Below, in pieces: positions 55,695 to 63,291 of a DNA stretch of 64,000 nucleotides; within the stretch, counting starts at the first letter, position 1; every line of letters begins with the position of its first letter. The translations under genes and the position numbers were made by a program. Under the pieces are notes generated by a model. The model was not told the origin of the DNA and did no database searches. It worked only from the letters and a program-made list of their open reading frames with translations. This DNA comes from Salisediminibacterium halotolerans (GTDB lineage: Bacteria > Bacillota > Bacilli > Bacillales > Salisediminibacteriaceae), in assembly GCF_003814815.1 (NCBI RefSeq), contig NZ_RKQQ01000002.1:310001-374000 (forward strand), written 5' to 3'.

Positions 55695-56132
55695 ATGTTT
55701 AAGGGTACATTTTACTATGCGACATTGATTCCCAGACCGCTTAACGATACTTGGGATTTTTTTCAGAAAAACGAAAATCTCGCAGCAATCACCGGTTTTC
55801 CGAAAGTAAAGGTCTTCGGTGATCACCTTGTGGAACAAGACGCAGAGGTGAAACTTAAACTTCATTTTGGATTCATCAGCTTGAACTGGCACGGACGTAT
55901 CACCGAGTTGTCAGCGGAGCGTTATTTCATCGATGAGGGAGAAGACATTCCTTTCCCGTTTAAATCTTGGCGCCATGTTCACGCGTTTAAAGCGGTAGAT
56001 GAATCGACGACAAAAATGATTGACCGGGTCACGTTTGAATCTTTCCTGCCGGCTCCGCTTATTAAATTGATGCTTAGCGGAATGTTTTTCGACCGCAAGA
56101 GGCAACTAAACAAATTATTTTCGGCACGATAA
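55695..56132 (+). CDS. SRPBCC (START-like) ligand-binding protein
   Basis: A 145-residue protein with the helix-grip look of SRPBCC proteins: a starting strand (FYYATLIPRPLNDTWDFFQ), an antiparallel sheet (AEVKLKLHFGFISLNWHGRITEL), PFPFKSWRHVHAFKAV and a long final helix (LIKLMLSGMFFDRKRQLNKLF). The ligand is unknown, probably hydrophobic. AAAGGGTGAG precedes ATG 55695. Its terminator hairpin was the target of the IS inserted just downstream. Confidence 0.7.
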   Translation: MFKGTFYYATLIPRPLNDTWDFFQKNENLAAITGFPKVKVFGDHLVEQDAEVKLKLHFGFISLNWHGRITELSAERYFIDEGEDIPFPFKSWRHVHAFKAVDESTTKMIDRVTFESFLPAPLIKLMLSGMFFDRKRQLNKLFSAR

Positions 56133-56137
56133 AGAAA

Positions 56138-56164
56138 ACCGTCCCTCTTCTTTAGAGGGACGGT
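56138..56164. repeat. 27-base direct repeat (left), a terminator hairpin
   Basis: ACCGTCCCTCTTC pairs with GAGGGACGGT around TTTA. The same 27 bases stand at the other side of the IS (57903-57929). It ends exactly where the IS terminal repeat begins. Confidence 0.92.
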
Positions 56165-57902
56165 CAGAGTGTCGACAAACCTTGTCTCAAGCTGCGACTT
56201 GAAGACGGGGTTTGTCTATTTTTTTGGAAAATTGTATAACAACGGTGATGCCACCCGACGGATGGCGGTGTTTCCACTTCCATTTCGCCATCTTTTTTAA
56301 GTTCATAGCCGCAAAGACGAGCATCGCCTGCGCCTCGTTTCGGGCAATTCCCTTTAAACGGGTCCAGCGCAGACCATGCTTTTCTTTCAAGTCGCCAAAA
56401 GCTCGCTCAATCGTTTCGCTCCGGCGTTGATATACAGCCTTGTTGTAATCGGTGTGTCGTAGATGTTCGGCTTCATCCAAGTACGCTTGCCAAATATGCC
56501 GTTCCACGACTTTTTGCAGGTTGGCACTCTTTGTGCATACGGCAAGGAGCGGACAATCACGGCAAACGTCCGGATCAGAGATATACACCCGCTTTCCTTC
56601 GCGATTCGTTGTTTGATAACGAAGGATATGTAATTGCGGACAAATATAACAGTCATAATAGTCATCATAAACAAAATCGTGCTTCTTAAGGTACCCCTTT
56701 GGGGTTTGCGGACGCTTGTAAGGCATAACAGGGCGGACCGATTCCTCAGCTAGAAATTTGGCAATCGTCGGGGTCTTATACCCGGCATCGACAGCGACGG
56801 TGAGCGGCTTTCGCACATGTTTCTTAATGTTCTCATATACCTCAAAAAAGACTTGATTGTCATGGACATTAGCAGGTTTCACAGCTGCACCTAAAATAAA
56901 ACCGTTTCGGTCACAGCCGGCATGATAGGTATAAGCAAAAAGCCGTTCGCGTTCGTTTTTGACAAAATAGCCTGATTCAGGGTCCGTCGGGCTTTGCTTA
57001 ACCTCCTTCATCTCCGGTTTCGATGAAGGAGGCAGCGGCTTTTTTCCTTGATCCTCCCGGTCAATATTGATCTCTTCTTCTAATTTGGCTTGGTAAGCGA
57101 CCGATTCCTTTCGAACGGTCTTTTTCAGCACTTTCTTTTTATTGGCATGGGCTTTCACATGCGTGGAATCAATAAATGCTACGTCCGGATCGACAAAGCC
57201 GGCCGCCATGGCTTCTTTAAGAATATGATAAAAAATTTGTTCAAACAGGTCCGTTCCTTCAAAGCGCCGGATATAATTTTTGCCGAATGTTGAGAAATGC
57301 GGAACGGGATCTTGAAACCCAATCCCAAGAAACCAACGATAAGCGATGTTTGTTTCCACTTCTCGAATTGTTTGCCGCATGGAAGAAATACCGAAGGTAT
57401 ATTGCAGAAATACAAGTTTCATGAACACAACAGGGTCCACACTTGGACGTCCGTTATTCGATGCATAAAGGTCTTCGACCATTGGATAAATAAAATCAAA
57501 ATCAATCGCCGCATCGAGTTTTCGGACCAAGTGATCGGATGGGACCAAGTCGTCCATCCAAACCATTTCCATATTCATGCGTTTATCAGCTAAGTTCTTC
57601 GAGAGCATTCCTTTCACCCCTGAATTCATAGATGATGACTTCGGAAGGCTGCTGGCGAAAAACCCGCGAGACTCCCGCGGAAAAAAAGGGCCAGGCCTGA
57701 CCCCGCAGAGCGATAGCTCGAGGAGGCAGGCGGTCCTTCCGCAGGACGCGAGCGATGGTTGTCGACCAGCAGCCGATCACGCCCATTGTTTTCTCTATCC
57801 GGACATTGACTCGACGGAACCTCTTCGAGGTTCATTTTATCTCTATTATAAAAAAAGACTGTAGACTTGTCTCGGGGTAATCGAGACTTTGTCTACAGTC
57901 TG
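56165..57902 (-). mobile_element. Complete IS1182-family insertion sequence
   Basis: A 1738-base element. Terminal inverted repeats are CAGAGTGTCGACAAA (56165-56179) and CAGACTGTAGACAAA (complement of 57888-57902), 13 of 15 identical. It codes one transposase on the minus strand. The right end also folds as a near-perfect hairpin, GACTGTAGAC (57858-57867) with GTCTACAGTC (57891-57900). It is flanked by 27-base direct repeats of a terminator hairpin. It looks intact and recent. The 290 bases before the transposase gene hold leader sequence with no gene. Confidence 0.92.
56187..57608 (-). CDS. IS1182-family DDE transposase
   Basis: A 473-residue transposase. Order: N-terminal DUF772-type domain (NNGRPSVDPVVFMKLVFLQY, about 45-64; GISSMRQTIREVETNIAYRWFLG), first catalytic aspartate in VAFIDSTHVKAHANKKK (about 148), second in VAVDAGYKTP (about 258), a cysteine cluster (YICPQ, CRDCPLLAVC, about 330-360), and the catalytic glutamate in RRSETIERAFGDLKEKHG (about 408). 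It is full length without frameshift. ATG 57608 follows AGGGGTG; an upstream ATG (57629) adds seven residues. Confidence 0.93.
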   Translation of the reverse strand: MLSKNLADKRMNMEMVWMDDLVPSDHLVRKLDAAIDFDFIYPMVEDLYASNNGRPSVDPVVFMKLVFLQYTFGISSMRQTIREVETNIAYRWFLGIGFQDPVPHFSTFGKNYIRRFEGTDLFEQIFYHILKEAMAAGFVDPDVAFIDSTHVKAHANKKKVLKKTVRKESVAYQAKLEEEINIDREDQGKKPLPPSSKPEMKEVKQSPTDPESGYFVKNERERLFAYTYHAGCDRNGFILGAAVKPANVHDNQVFFEVYENIKKHVRKPLTVAVDAGYKTPTIAKFLAEESVRPVMPYKRPQTPKGYLKKHDFVYDDYYDCYICPQLHILRYQTTNREGKRVYISDPDVCRDCPLLAVCTKSANLQKVVERHIWQAYLDEAEHLRHTDYNKAVYQRRSETIERAFGDLKEKHGLRWTRLKGIARNEAQAMLVFAAMNLKKMAKWKWKHRHPSGGITVVIQFSKKIDKPRLQVAA

Positions 57903-57929
57903 ACCGTCCCTCTTCTTTAGAGGGACGGT
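57903..57929. repeat. 27-base direct repeat (right), a terminator hairpin
   Basis: Identical to 56138-56164. Before insertion there was probably one copy serving the convergent SRPBCC gene and cbpB. Confidence 0.92.
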
Positions 57930-57937
57930 TTGGCTTG

Positions 57938-58396
57938 TTAAAAATCAGAGCTTAGACGGCGCTGTTCATGCAGATAGCCGTTCATACGCGCTAAAATTTT
58001 GCTGCGCGGGACAATTCCGCTGAAAGCATTTTTACTGTCTTTAACACAAATAAACGGGTGATCAATCGACAAAGAGATTGCCCGTTCAAACGTATCACTG
58101 TCATGAATTACGGCAAAATCAGTTGTCATTGTATCTTTGACTTGAAACTGATCCAGCCTTTCAGGTTCAATTCTTTCCATTCCCAAGGTCGCATCAAGGA
58201 TTTTCGCTTTTGAAATAATCCCGTAAAGTTCAAAAGATGTATTTAAAACAGGAATGGCAGTATAACCTGATTTAACAAGTACAAGCAGAGCATGTTCCAA
58301 TGTATTATCCGGTTGAACATGTGCGACGTGCTCTGACGGGATCACATATTCAGCAATCGATTGGTTGAGCAGATGCTCGTATTCAGTATAAGGCAT
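57938..58396 (-). CDS. cbpB: Cyclic di-AMP-binding CBS protein CbpB (DarB)
   Basis: A 152-residue protein made of two CBS domains (about 12-72 and 85-148). Similarity to B. subtilis YkuL/DarB is clear in HVQPDNTLEHALLVLVKSGYTAIPVL (about 24-49), GLERIE-like GMERIEPERLDQF and HPFICVKDSKNAFSGIVPR (about 113-131). In B. subtilis DarB binds cyclic di-AMP and, when free of it, stimulates Rel and pyruvate carboxylase, linking potassium status to metabolism. That role would suit a salt-adapted organism. Confidence 0.85.
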   Translation of the reverse strand: MPYTEYEHLLNQSIAEYVIPSEHVAHVQPDNTLEHALLVLVKSGYTAIPVLNTSFELYGIISKAKILDATLGMERIEPERLDQFQVKDTMTTDFAVIHDSDTFERAISLSIDHPFICVKDSKNAFSGIVPRSKILARMNGYLHEQRRLSSDF

Positions 58397-58572
58397 TCTT
58401 TACACACTTTCTTTCCTTAGATTTGGCATTGACTCCCATTTAATATATTAGCGGCTTGAAAGGAAAAAGTCAAATTTGTTCGCAAGCGCTTTCATTTAGT
58501 TGGTATAAAAAGAATTATGCTTGATGTGAACCGTGCTGTTTGGATAACGATTAGAAAATAATGAATTGATGA

Positions 58573-58624
58573 TTGACAAAAAGAAAGATATCACGTATAT
58601 TACACATATACCCAACGGGGTATA
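58573..58624 (+). promoter_or_regulatory. Promoter and CsoR/CstR-like operator of the transporter gene
   Basis: TTGACA (58573-58578), 17-base spacer, TATATT (58596-58601) is a near-consensus promoter. The palindrome TATACCCAACGGGGTATA (58607-58624) covers the expected start of transcription. ACCC-N4-GGGT inverted repeats of this kind are bound by CsoR-family repressors (copper-sensing CsoR, persulfide-sensing CstR). Confidence 0.65.
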
Positions 58625-58650
58625 ACAATATACAAAGGTGTTGTTCGTTT

Positions 58651-59643
58651 ATGATGAAAGTGTATCATTTCCCGCAAAAATATTTGATTTTTGTTGTCCC
58701 GGCTGTACTTATTTTCAGTTTTATCGTTGGTTTAAATACTGATACATCGGCGCTGTCAAACACAATTTTGGCCGCAACGATCGTGATGATTTATGCCACG
58801 ATGGTAGGTTTGCGGGTTGATGAATTAACTAAATTAAAAAGCGAATCAAAACTGATTGGGGTATCCTTTTTAGTGAACTTTATTTGGATCCCTCTCGTTG
58901 CGATGCTGTTTGGATTGACCCTTTTAAGCGATCATCCGCAATTGTTTGCCGGCTTAGCGTTAGTGTCTTTATTGCCGACAAGCGGCATGACGATTGCATG
59001 GACAGGTATTCAAAAAGGCAATATACCTGCTGCAGTAAAATTGACGGTTTTTGGGTTAATTATCGGTTCAGTATTGACCCCGTGGTATTTGTTAATCATG
59101 GTTGGCCAATATGTTCCGGTTGATATTTGGAATACGTTCCAAACTATTTTCATAGTTGTTTTCATTCCGCTTATATTGGCGCAAATTACGACCAGAGTGC
59201 TGTTAAAGCGTTACTCGAGAGAATACTTTCAAAAGAAGATCAAACCGAATTTGTCCCCTTTAAGTGTCTGGGGCTTGCTGTATGTCGTTTTTGTCAGTAC
59301 GAGTGCGCGGTCGGAAATGATTTTGCAAAATGGCGAATTGATCGTCGTCGCTGCCGTATCGATTGTCCTGTTTTACATTATTAATTATACGTTCGCGACG
59401 TTTATAGCAAGAAAAGTGTTTTCAAGAAATGACGGGATTGCTCTTGTAAATGGTACAGTTCTGCGAAATTTATCGATCGCGATCGGAATTGCGGCAACGT
59501 CGTTTCAAGGTGAAGCAGCTTTGCTCGTCACGTTGGCGTTTATGGTTCAATATCAAAGCATCACGTATTATGCAAAATTTGCTGGCAAGCGCTGGTTTAA
59601 ACCGGCAGAAGCCGATGAAAGAATGCAAGCAAAATCAGTTTAA
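58651..59643 (+). CDS. ACR3/bile-acid-symporter-like membrane transporter
   Basis: A 330-residue protein with about ten hydrophobic helices, of the BART superfamily (ACR3 arsenite and bile acid:sodium carriers). TMVGLRVDEL (about 50), LLPTSGMTIAWTGIQKGN (about 108-125) and LRNLSIAIGIAATSF (about 271-285) occupy the places of ACR3 motifs. The helix-four cysteine essential in arsenite carriers is absent, and the protein seems to have no cysteine at all, so an arsenite role is doubtful. ATG 58651 follows AAAGGTG. The operator and the OsmC partner suggest sulfur species or a metal. Confidence 0.7.
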   Translation: MMKVYHFPQKYLIFVVPAVLIFSFIVGLNTDTSALSNTILAATIVMIYATMVGLRVDELTKLKSESKLIGVSFLVNFIWIPLVAMLFGLTLLSDHPQLFAGLALVSLLPTSGMTIAWTGIQKGNIPAAVKLTVFGLIIGSVLTPWYLLIMVGQYVPVDIWNTFQTIFIVVFIPLILAQITTRVLLKRYSREYFQKKIKPNLSPLSVWGLLYVVFVSTSARSEMILQNGELIVVAAVSIVLFYIINYTFATFIARKVFSRNDGIALVNGTVLRNLSIAIGIAATSFQGEAALLVTLAFMVQYQSITYYAKFAGKRWFKPAEADERMQAKSV

Positions 59644-59646
59644 ATA

Positions 59647-59664
59647 TATACCCAATGTGGTATA
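59647..59664 (+). promoter_or_regulatory. Second CsoR/CstR-like operator
   Basis: TATACCCAATGTGGTATA matches the first operator at 16 of 18 positions. It lies right after the transporter stop codon and 83 bases before the OsmC gene. Confidence 0.6.
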
Positions 59665-59670
59665 TGAATT

Positions 59671-59695
59671 AAGGAGCCCGCAGGGGCCTTTATTA
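59671..59695 (+). terminator. Weak terminator between transporter and OsmC gene
   Basis: AAGGAGCCC pairs with GGGGCCTT around GCA, followed by TATT. A TATAAT at 59705-59710 could give the OsmC gene its own start, but no good minus 35 is seen. Confidence 0.5.
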
Positions 59696-59746
59696 CCCTG
59701 TTAATATAATAAATAATTAATTACGGAAAGAGAAAGGTGATTTTTA

Positions 59747-60178
59747 ATGATGAAATTTCAAGTTAACGGTGTATCAGAAGGTTTAGCACTAAAAGCAACA
59801 GCAGGAAATCATGAAATGGTTCTCGACGAAGGAAGTCAAATGGGCGGAAAAGATTCAGGTCCGAATCCGCTTCAAACTTCATTAGCAGCATTGGCCTCAT
59901 GCGAAACGGTGACAGCTAATATGGCTGCTAAAGAAATGGGTTTTGATCTGCAAAGCATCGATTTTGAAATCGAAGGGGAATTTGATCCGAAAGGTTTCAT
60001 GGGAGATCCGAGTGTGCGGCCGTACTTTCAAACTGTCCGGGTTAATGCGACAGTAAAAACGAGCGAATCAGAAGAACGGGTCAAAGAATTGCAAGAGAAA
60101 GTAGAGGCGCGCTGCCCGGTTTATACGATGATGAAAGCGGCAGATGTTAAGATGGAAGACAGCTGGACAGTAAAATAA
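59747..60178 (+). CDS. OsmC-family protein
   Basis: A 143-residue OsmC/Ohr-fold protein. The two conserved cysteines are in LAALASCETVTANMAAKEMGF (about Cys52) and EARCPVYTMMKAADV (about Cys125), in the layout of OsmC peroxidases (the YhfA-like branch has one). GGKDSGPNPLQTSLAAL (about 34-50) is the family core. OsmC proteins reduce organic hydroperoxides and can act on polysulfides. AAAGGTGA precedes ATG 59747 (or 59750). It follows the transporter under a copy of the same operator. Confidence 0.88.
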   Translation: MMKFQVNGVSEGLALKATAGNHEMVLDEGSQMGGKDSGPNPLQTSLAALASCETVTANMAAKEMGFDLQSIDFEIEGEFDPKGFMGDPSVRPYFQTVRVNATVKTSESEERVKELQEKVEARCPVYTMMKAADVKMEDSWTVK

Positions 60179-60192
60179 AAACACAGTTTAAA

Positions 60193-60215
60193 GGGACACC
60201 CGTATACGGGTGCCC
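60193..60215 (+). terminator. Terminator hairpin of the OsmC gene
   Basis: GGGACACCCGT pairs with ACGGGTGCCC. An IS-like end (CAGACTGTAGACAAA) starts two bases after it, so any former T tract is displaced. Confidence 0.75.
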
Positions 60216-60217
60216 CT

Positions 60218-60582
60218 CAGACTGTAGACAAACTATATTTTTATGTCAGCCATGAATCCACTACCCTCCGCTTGCCCCGGGCAAGGACTCAGCTAGTATT
60301 CGGCGGTCTCAGACCGCCGAATACGGATCTTCGTCTCTTGCTTTCCCGGAGGCGTCGGAGGAGTGGATGCATGGCTTCTTTTTTATGAATACACCCGCTT
60401 CAAAAAAGAGGATGACCCAGCATCCCGGCTTTCTCCTGCGGGATAGCGAGACAGGCGAGACCCTGCAGGGCATCAGCCCGAAGCGGCTCGGCGCTCGCCC
60501 GCGGAAAGAAGCCGGACGATGCGTCGTCATCCGTTCCTTTTAACATGACATCGATCGATGCCATGACTTTGTCTACTTTCTC
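60218..60582. mobile_element. Defective IS1182-like relic or MITE (copy B)
   Basis: Begins with CAGACTGTAGACAAA (60218-60232), identical to one end of the complete IS, and ends near GACTTTGTCTAC (60565-60576). There is no transposase. The inside has a 14-bp stem GTATTCGGCGGTCT (60296-60309) with its complement, and a larger imperfect inverted repeat (CCATGAATCCACT near 60250; AGTGGATGCATGG near 60360). The last 70 bases match copy A. It fills the 394-base gap between the OsmC gene and tnrA; no gene is seen in it. Confidence 0.7.
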
Positions 60583-60872
60583 ATCCGAAAAGCAGCGTTT
60601 AACTGTCCTTTCAGCATCTTATCGCGTACATCTGAACGCTTCATTTCTTCTTTGCGAATTTCAAACGTCTGCATTCCGTCTTCCATTTTCTCGGCTATAT
60701 CTGCGAGGCGTTCAACATCGGCAAACGAATATTTGCGTGTACCGCCGTTGCTTCGCTCTGGGAAAATAAGCTTGCGCTCTTCATAGTAGCGAATTTGCCG
60801 CTCTGTTAATCCGGTTAGTTCGCTGATAATTCCGATACCGATGACCTTCTTGTCTTTATAATCGAGCGTCAC
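60573..60872 (-). CDS. tnrA: Nitrogen regulator TnrA (MerR family)
   Basis: A 99-residue MerR-type regulator. SIGI-like [29 protein letters not shown] (about 10-38) and [27 protein letters not shown] fit TnrA/GlnR; the ending [11 protein letters not shown] matches the TnrA tail (GQLNAHFRYKNR in B. subtilis), which binds glutamine synthetase. TnrA is free under nitrogen limitation and then controls nitrogen genes. About 11 residues shorter than the B. subtilis protein between the domain and tail. GTG start with AGGGG. Its TAG stop lies in the end repeat of the neighbouring IS relic. Confidence 0.88.
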   Translation of the reverse strand: MTLDYKDKKVIGIGIISELTGLTERQIRYYEERKLIFPERSNGGTRKYSFADVERLADIAEKMEDGMQTFEIRKEEMKRSDVRDKMLKGQLNAAFRMRK

Positions 60873-60962
60873 GAACGACCCCTCACTTTCTCCAAGACTT
60901 TTTTATACTATACCATGGATATGAAAGTCAGGCTCGAAATTTGTAAGGTAATCTGACACTGA

Positions 60963-61778
60963 TCAATTTATTTTTGATGATTGGTTATGAATCATTGTTT
61001 TTAATTCGCGGATTTCTTTTCGCAATGCGCGGATTTCTTCGCTTGAATCGCCGACTTCGTCTTTTTTTGGTTCGGTTTTTTCGACGTTGCTGACGATCAC
61101 GCCGATAAATAAGTTAAAGATCACAAATGTACCGACCAAAACAAAGGAGACGAAATAGATCCATGACAGCGGTTCAACAGCCATAATCGGCCGCATTACA
61201 TTGCTTGCCCATGATTCAAGGGTGACAACTTGAAACAACGTGAGTATCGAACGTTCGAGCGTTCCGAAATACTCCGGAGCGATATTTTGAAAGAGCATAG
61301 CGCCGATTACGCCGAAAATGTAAAAGATAATGCTCATTAACAGTAAAATATTTCCCAGTGAAGGAATCGTCATTAAAAGAGCATCGACAAGTCTTCGAAG
61401 GGACGGTATGACCGATACAGCCCGAAATACACGCAGTACTCGTAAAATTCGTAATACAGTGACAAAATGAGCTCCGGCAAAAAGGTGGCCGGCACTGACA
61501 ATTAAAAAGTCAAACCAGTTCCATTTCCCGCGAAAAAATGAGCCAAGGTTATCAGCGGCAAAAAGCCGCAATAATATTTCGATTGTGAATATCCATAATA
61601 AAATGCGGTCTGCATTCCAAAAGAAATTTTGGTAACTCGTGTAAAGTTCAGGATAAGTTTCTAAACCGACAATCACGGCATTAATCATAATAAAGCCGAG
61701 AATTGTATAAGTGAAAGCAGAGTGACTCACTAGCGCTGCGCATTTTATTTTCCAGTGGCTGATAGTTTTTTTATTCAA
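60963..61778 (-). CDS. NaChBac-type voltage-gated sodium channel
   Basis: A 271-residue six-helix channel subunit. S4 voltage sensor with regularly spaced arginines, VLRILRVLRVFRAVSV (about 110-125). Selectivity filter TLESWAS in FQVVTLESWASNVMRP (about 188-203), identical to NaChBac. S6 is VGTFVIFNLFIGVIVSNVE and a C-terminal coiled coil (SEEIRALRKEIRELKTMI) would tetramerise it. In alkaliphilic Bacillus this channel (NaVBP) supports sodium re-entry for pH control and motility. The TTG at 61778 behind GGAG gives the usual length; a TTG at 61808 is also open. Confidence 0.93.
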   Translation of the reverse strand: MNKKTISHWKIKCAALVSHSAFTYTILGFIMINAVIVGLETYPELYTSYQNFFWNADRILLWIFTIEILLRLFAADNLGSFFRGKWNWFDFLIVSAGHLFAGAHFVTVLRILRVLRVFRAVSVIPSLRRLVDALLMTIPSLGNILLLMSIIFYIFGVIGAMLFQNIAPEYFGTLERSILTLFQVVTLESWASNVMRPIMAVEPLSWIYFVSFVLVGTFVIFNLFIGVIVSNVEKTEPKKDEVGDSSEEIRALRKEIRELKTMIHNQSSKIN

Positions 61779-61818
61779 ATCGTTCACTCTCCAGGCGCTT
61801 CCTCGCAAACCTTCTCGA

Positions 61819-63141
61819 TTAATGCGATGCAGAAGTATTGTCCGGTTTATTAACGTTTAAGGCTGCATCGGCGACGATATAAGCACTGGCAAAAGAGCGC
61901 TCTGATAACTGACCATGCACATCACACCAATCGCCGGCGAAATGAGCGTTTTCGATTTGTGAAAAATGGGTGGGAAGGCCGCGCTGATTCATCGCCCACC
62001 GCACAGCCTGTAACACCGGTTTTTTTGATGCGCGCGGAATGGCGAGGTGATCACGCCATCCCGGATAATGTTTATCATAAAATGCTTCGAGATTCTGTTT
62101 AATTTCCTGGTGAGCTTCCGGGTCATTGACTTGCTCATCGCGCAAATAGGCGACTGCTTGCAACAACTGACCGCCTGGCGGCGCCGCTTCCATATCATAA
62201 TAAGAAATGTCAGTAATGAACATTTCTCTGTTCTTATCAAAAATATACGTAAAATCGTTATTGATCTGTTTTTTTAAGCCGACATCGTAAAACATCACAT
62301 ACGTCGGTTCGTAATCAGTGTAACGCTTCAGTTCAGTTTTTAGTGAAGTGTTGATAAACAGAGCCTGCAGCTGTTCAGGAGGGACCGCAAAAACAAACTG
62401 ATCAGCTGTGAAACGGTGTCTCTTCGTTTCAGCACTGAGAACGCGGGTTTCATCAGTCTGTAAATGAGTGATTTTTGTTTTTTCTAAGATATCACCGCCA
62501 TTTTCGGTGATGACACGTTTGAATTCATTAATTAACACTTCCCATCCGCCTTGAATAAAGCTGACTGGAATGTTCGTTTTAAATAAACGGCGGTAATAAT
62601 CAAAGAAGATATCTGACGGAATCGTGTCGGGATCGCCGGAAAAGAAATTTGTCGCTGCCAAATTAAGCATCATCTCTCTTACGGCAGGACTGAGATTATG
62701 AAGCTCAATCCATTCTTGGATCGATAAATTCGGATCACCTTTTTCAAATCCAAGCGTAGTAAATAAAATGTGATAAGCGAAGCGGAATTTGTTTTTCCCT
62801 TTCAAGAGCTTCGTTTGTAAAAGGCCGCCCATACTGGAAGGAATGACCACCGATTCCTCGCCCATATCATATTTTGCATTCAGCTGTTTAAAATCTTCCC
62901 AGTGCACATTCAAACCGAGTTCTTTTTCGATCACTGATAAGTAAGATTTATCGCGTCCATAAATAGCATGAGCGCCGAAATTGAAATGGAACCCTTTCAT
63001 ATGAATCGTCATTGCTCGTCCGCCCAGCTTTCCGCGCTCAAGCAAGGCTACTTTTTTTCCGTGATGGGCTAAGAGGGCTGCGGATGCGAGACCGGCAAGG
63101 CCTCCGCCGACCACGACAATATCATAATCGCTCGTCTTCAT
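61819..63141 (-). CDS. FAD-dependent oxidoreductase, phytoene desaturase/amine oxidase-like
   Basis: A 440-residue flavoprotein. The N-terminal dinucleotide fold is DIVVVGGGLAGLASAALLAHHGKKVALLER (split: GGGLAG, about 12-17, and acidic E35), then KLGGRAMT. FVFAVPP (about 258) and the C-terminal FAD block FAGDWCDVHGQLSERSFASAYIVADA (about 403-428) place it with carotenoid desaturases, protoporphyrinogen oxidases and amine oxidases. Substrate unknown. AGGAGG precedes its ATG. The sodium channel gene follows 40 bases later on the same strand, probably co-transcribed. Confidence 0.8.
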   Translation of the reverse strand: MKTSDYDIVVVGGGLAGLASAALLAHHGKKVALLERGKLGGRAMTIHMKGFHFNFGAHAIYGRDKSYLSVIEKELGLNVHWEDFKQLNAKYDMGEESVVIPSSMGGLLQTKLLKGKNKFRFAYHILFTTLGFEKGDPNLSIQEWIELHNLSPAVREMMLNLAATNFFSGDPDTIPSDIFFDYYRRLFKTNIPVSFIQGGWEVLINEFKRVITENGGDILEKTKITHLQTDETRVLSAETKRHRFTADQFVFAVPPEQLQALFINTSLKTELKRYTDYEPTYVMFYDVGLKKQINNDFTYIFDKNREMFITDISYYDMEAAPPGGQLLQAVAYLRDEQVNDPEAHQEIKQNLEAFYDKHYPGWRDHLAIPRASKKPVLQAVRWAMNQRGLPTHFSQIENAHFAGDWCDVHGQLSERSFASAYIVADAALNVNKPDNTSASH

Positions 63142-63249
63142 GGTGTAAACCTCCTAAACAGGCGACATTTCTTCGGTGTCCCTGCGTTTGAATCCTTAAC
63201 TATTATAATTTACGTCAAGACATATGGGAAGGAAACAGAGCAAATTTAA

Positions 63250-63284
63250 AAGCGCTCTTGCAAGGATCGGTGCAAAGAGCGCTT
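63250..63284 (-). terminator. Terminator of proC
   Basis: AAGCGCTCTTTGCA pairs with TGCAAGAGCGCTT around CCGATCCT (minus strand), then TTAAATTT. Confidence 0.7.
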
Positions 63285-63291
63285 CAGTACA

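Noticed and set aside
57586-57864. Short openings on both strands beside the transposase
   Set aside because: They are in the untranslated leader of the IS, with no ribosome-binding sites or known motifs.
60309-60769. Openings of 73 and 74 codons next to tnrA
   Set aside because: The first lies in the palindromic IS relic and the second is antisense to tnrA.
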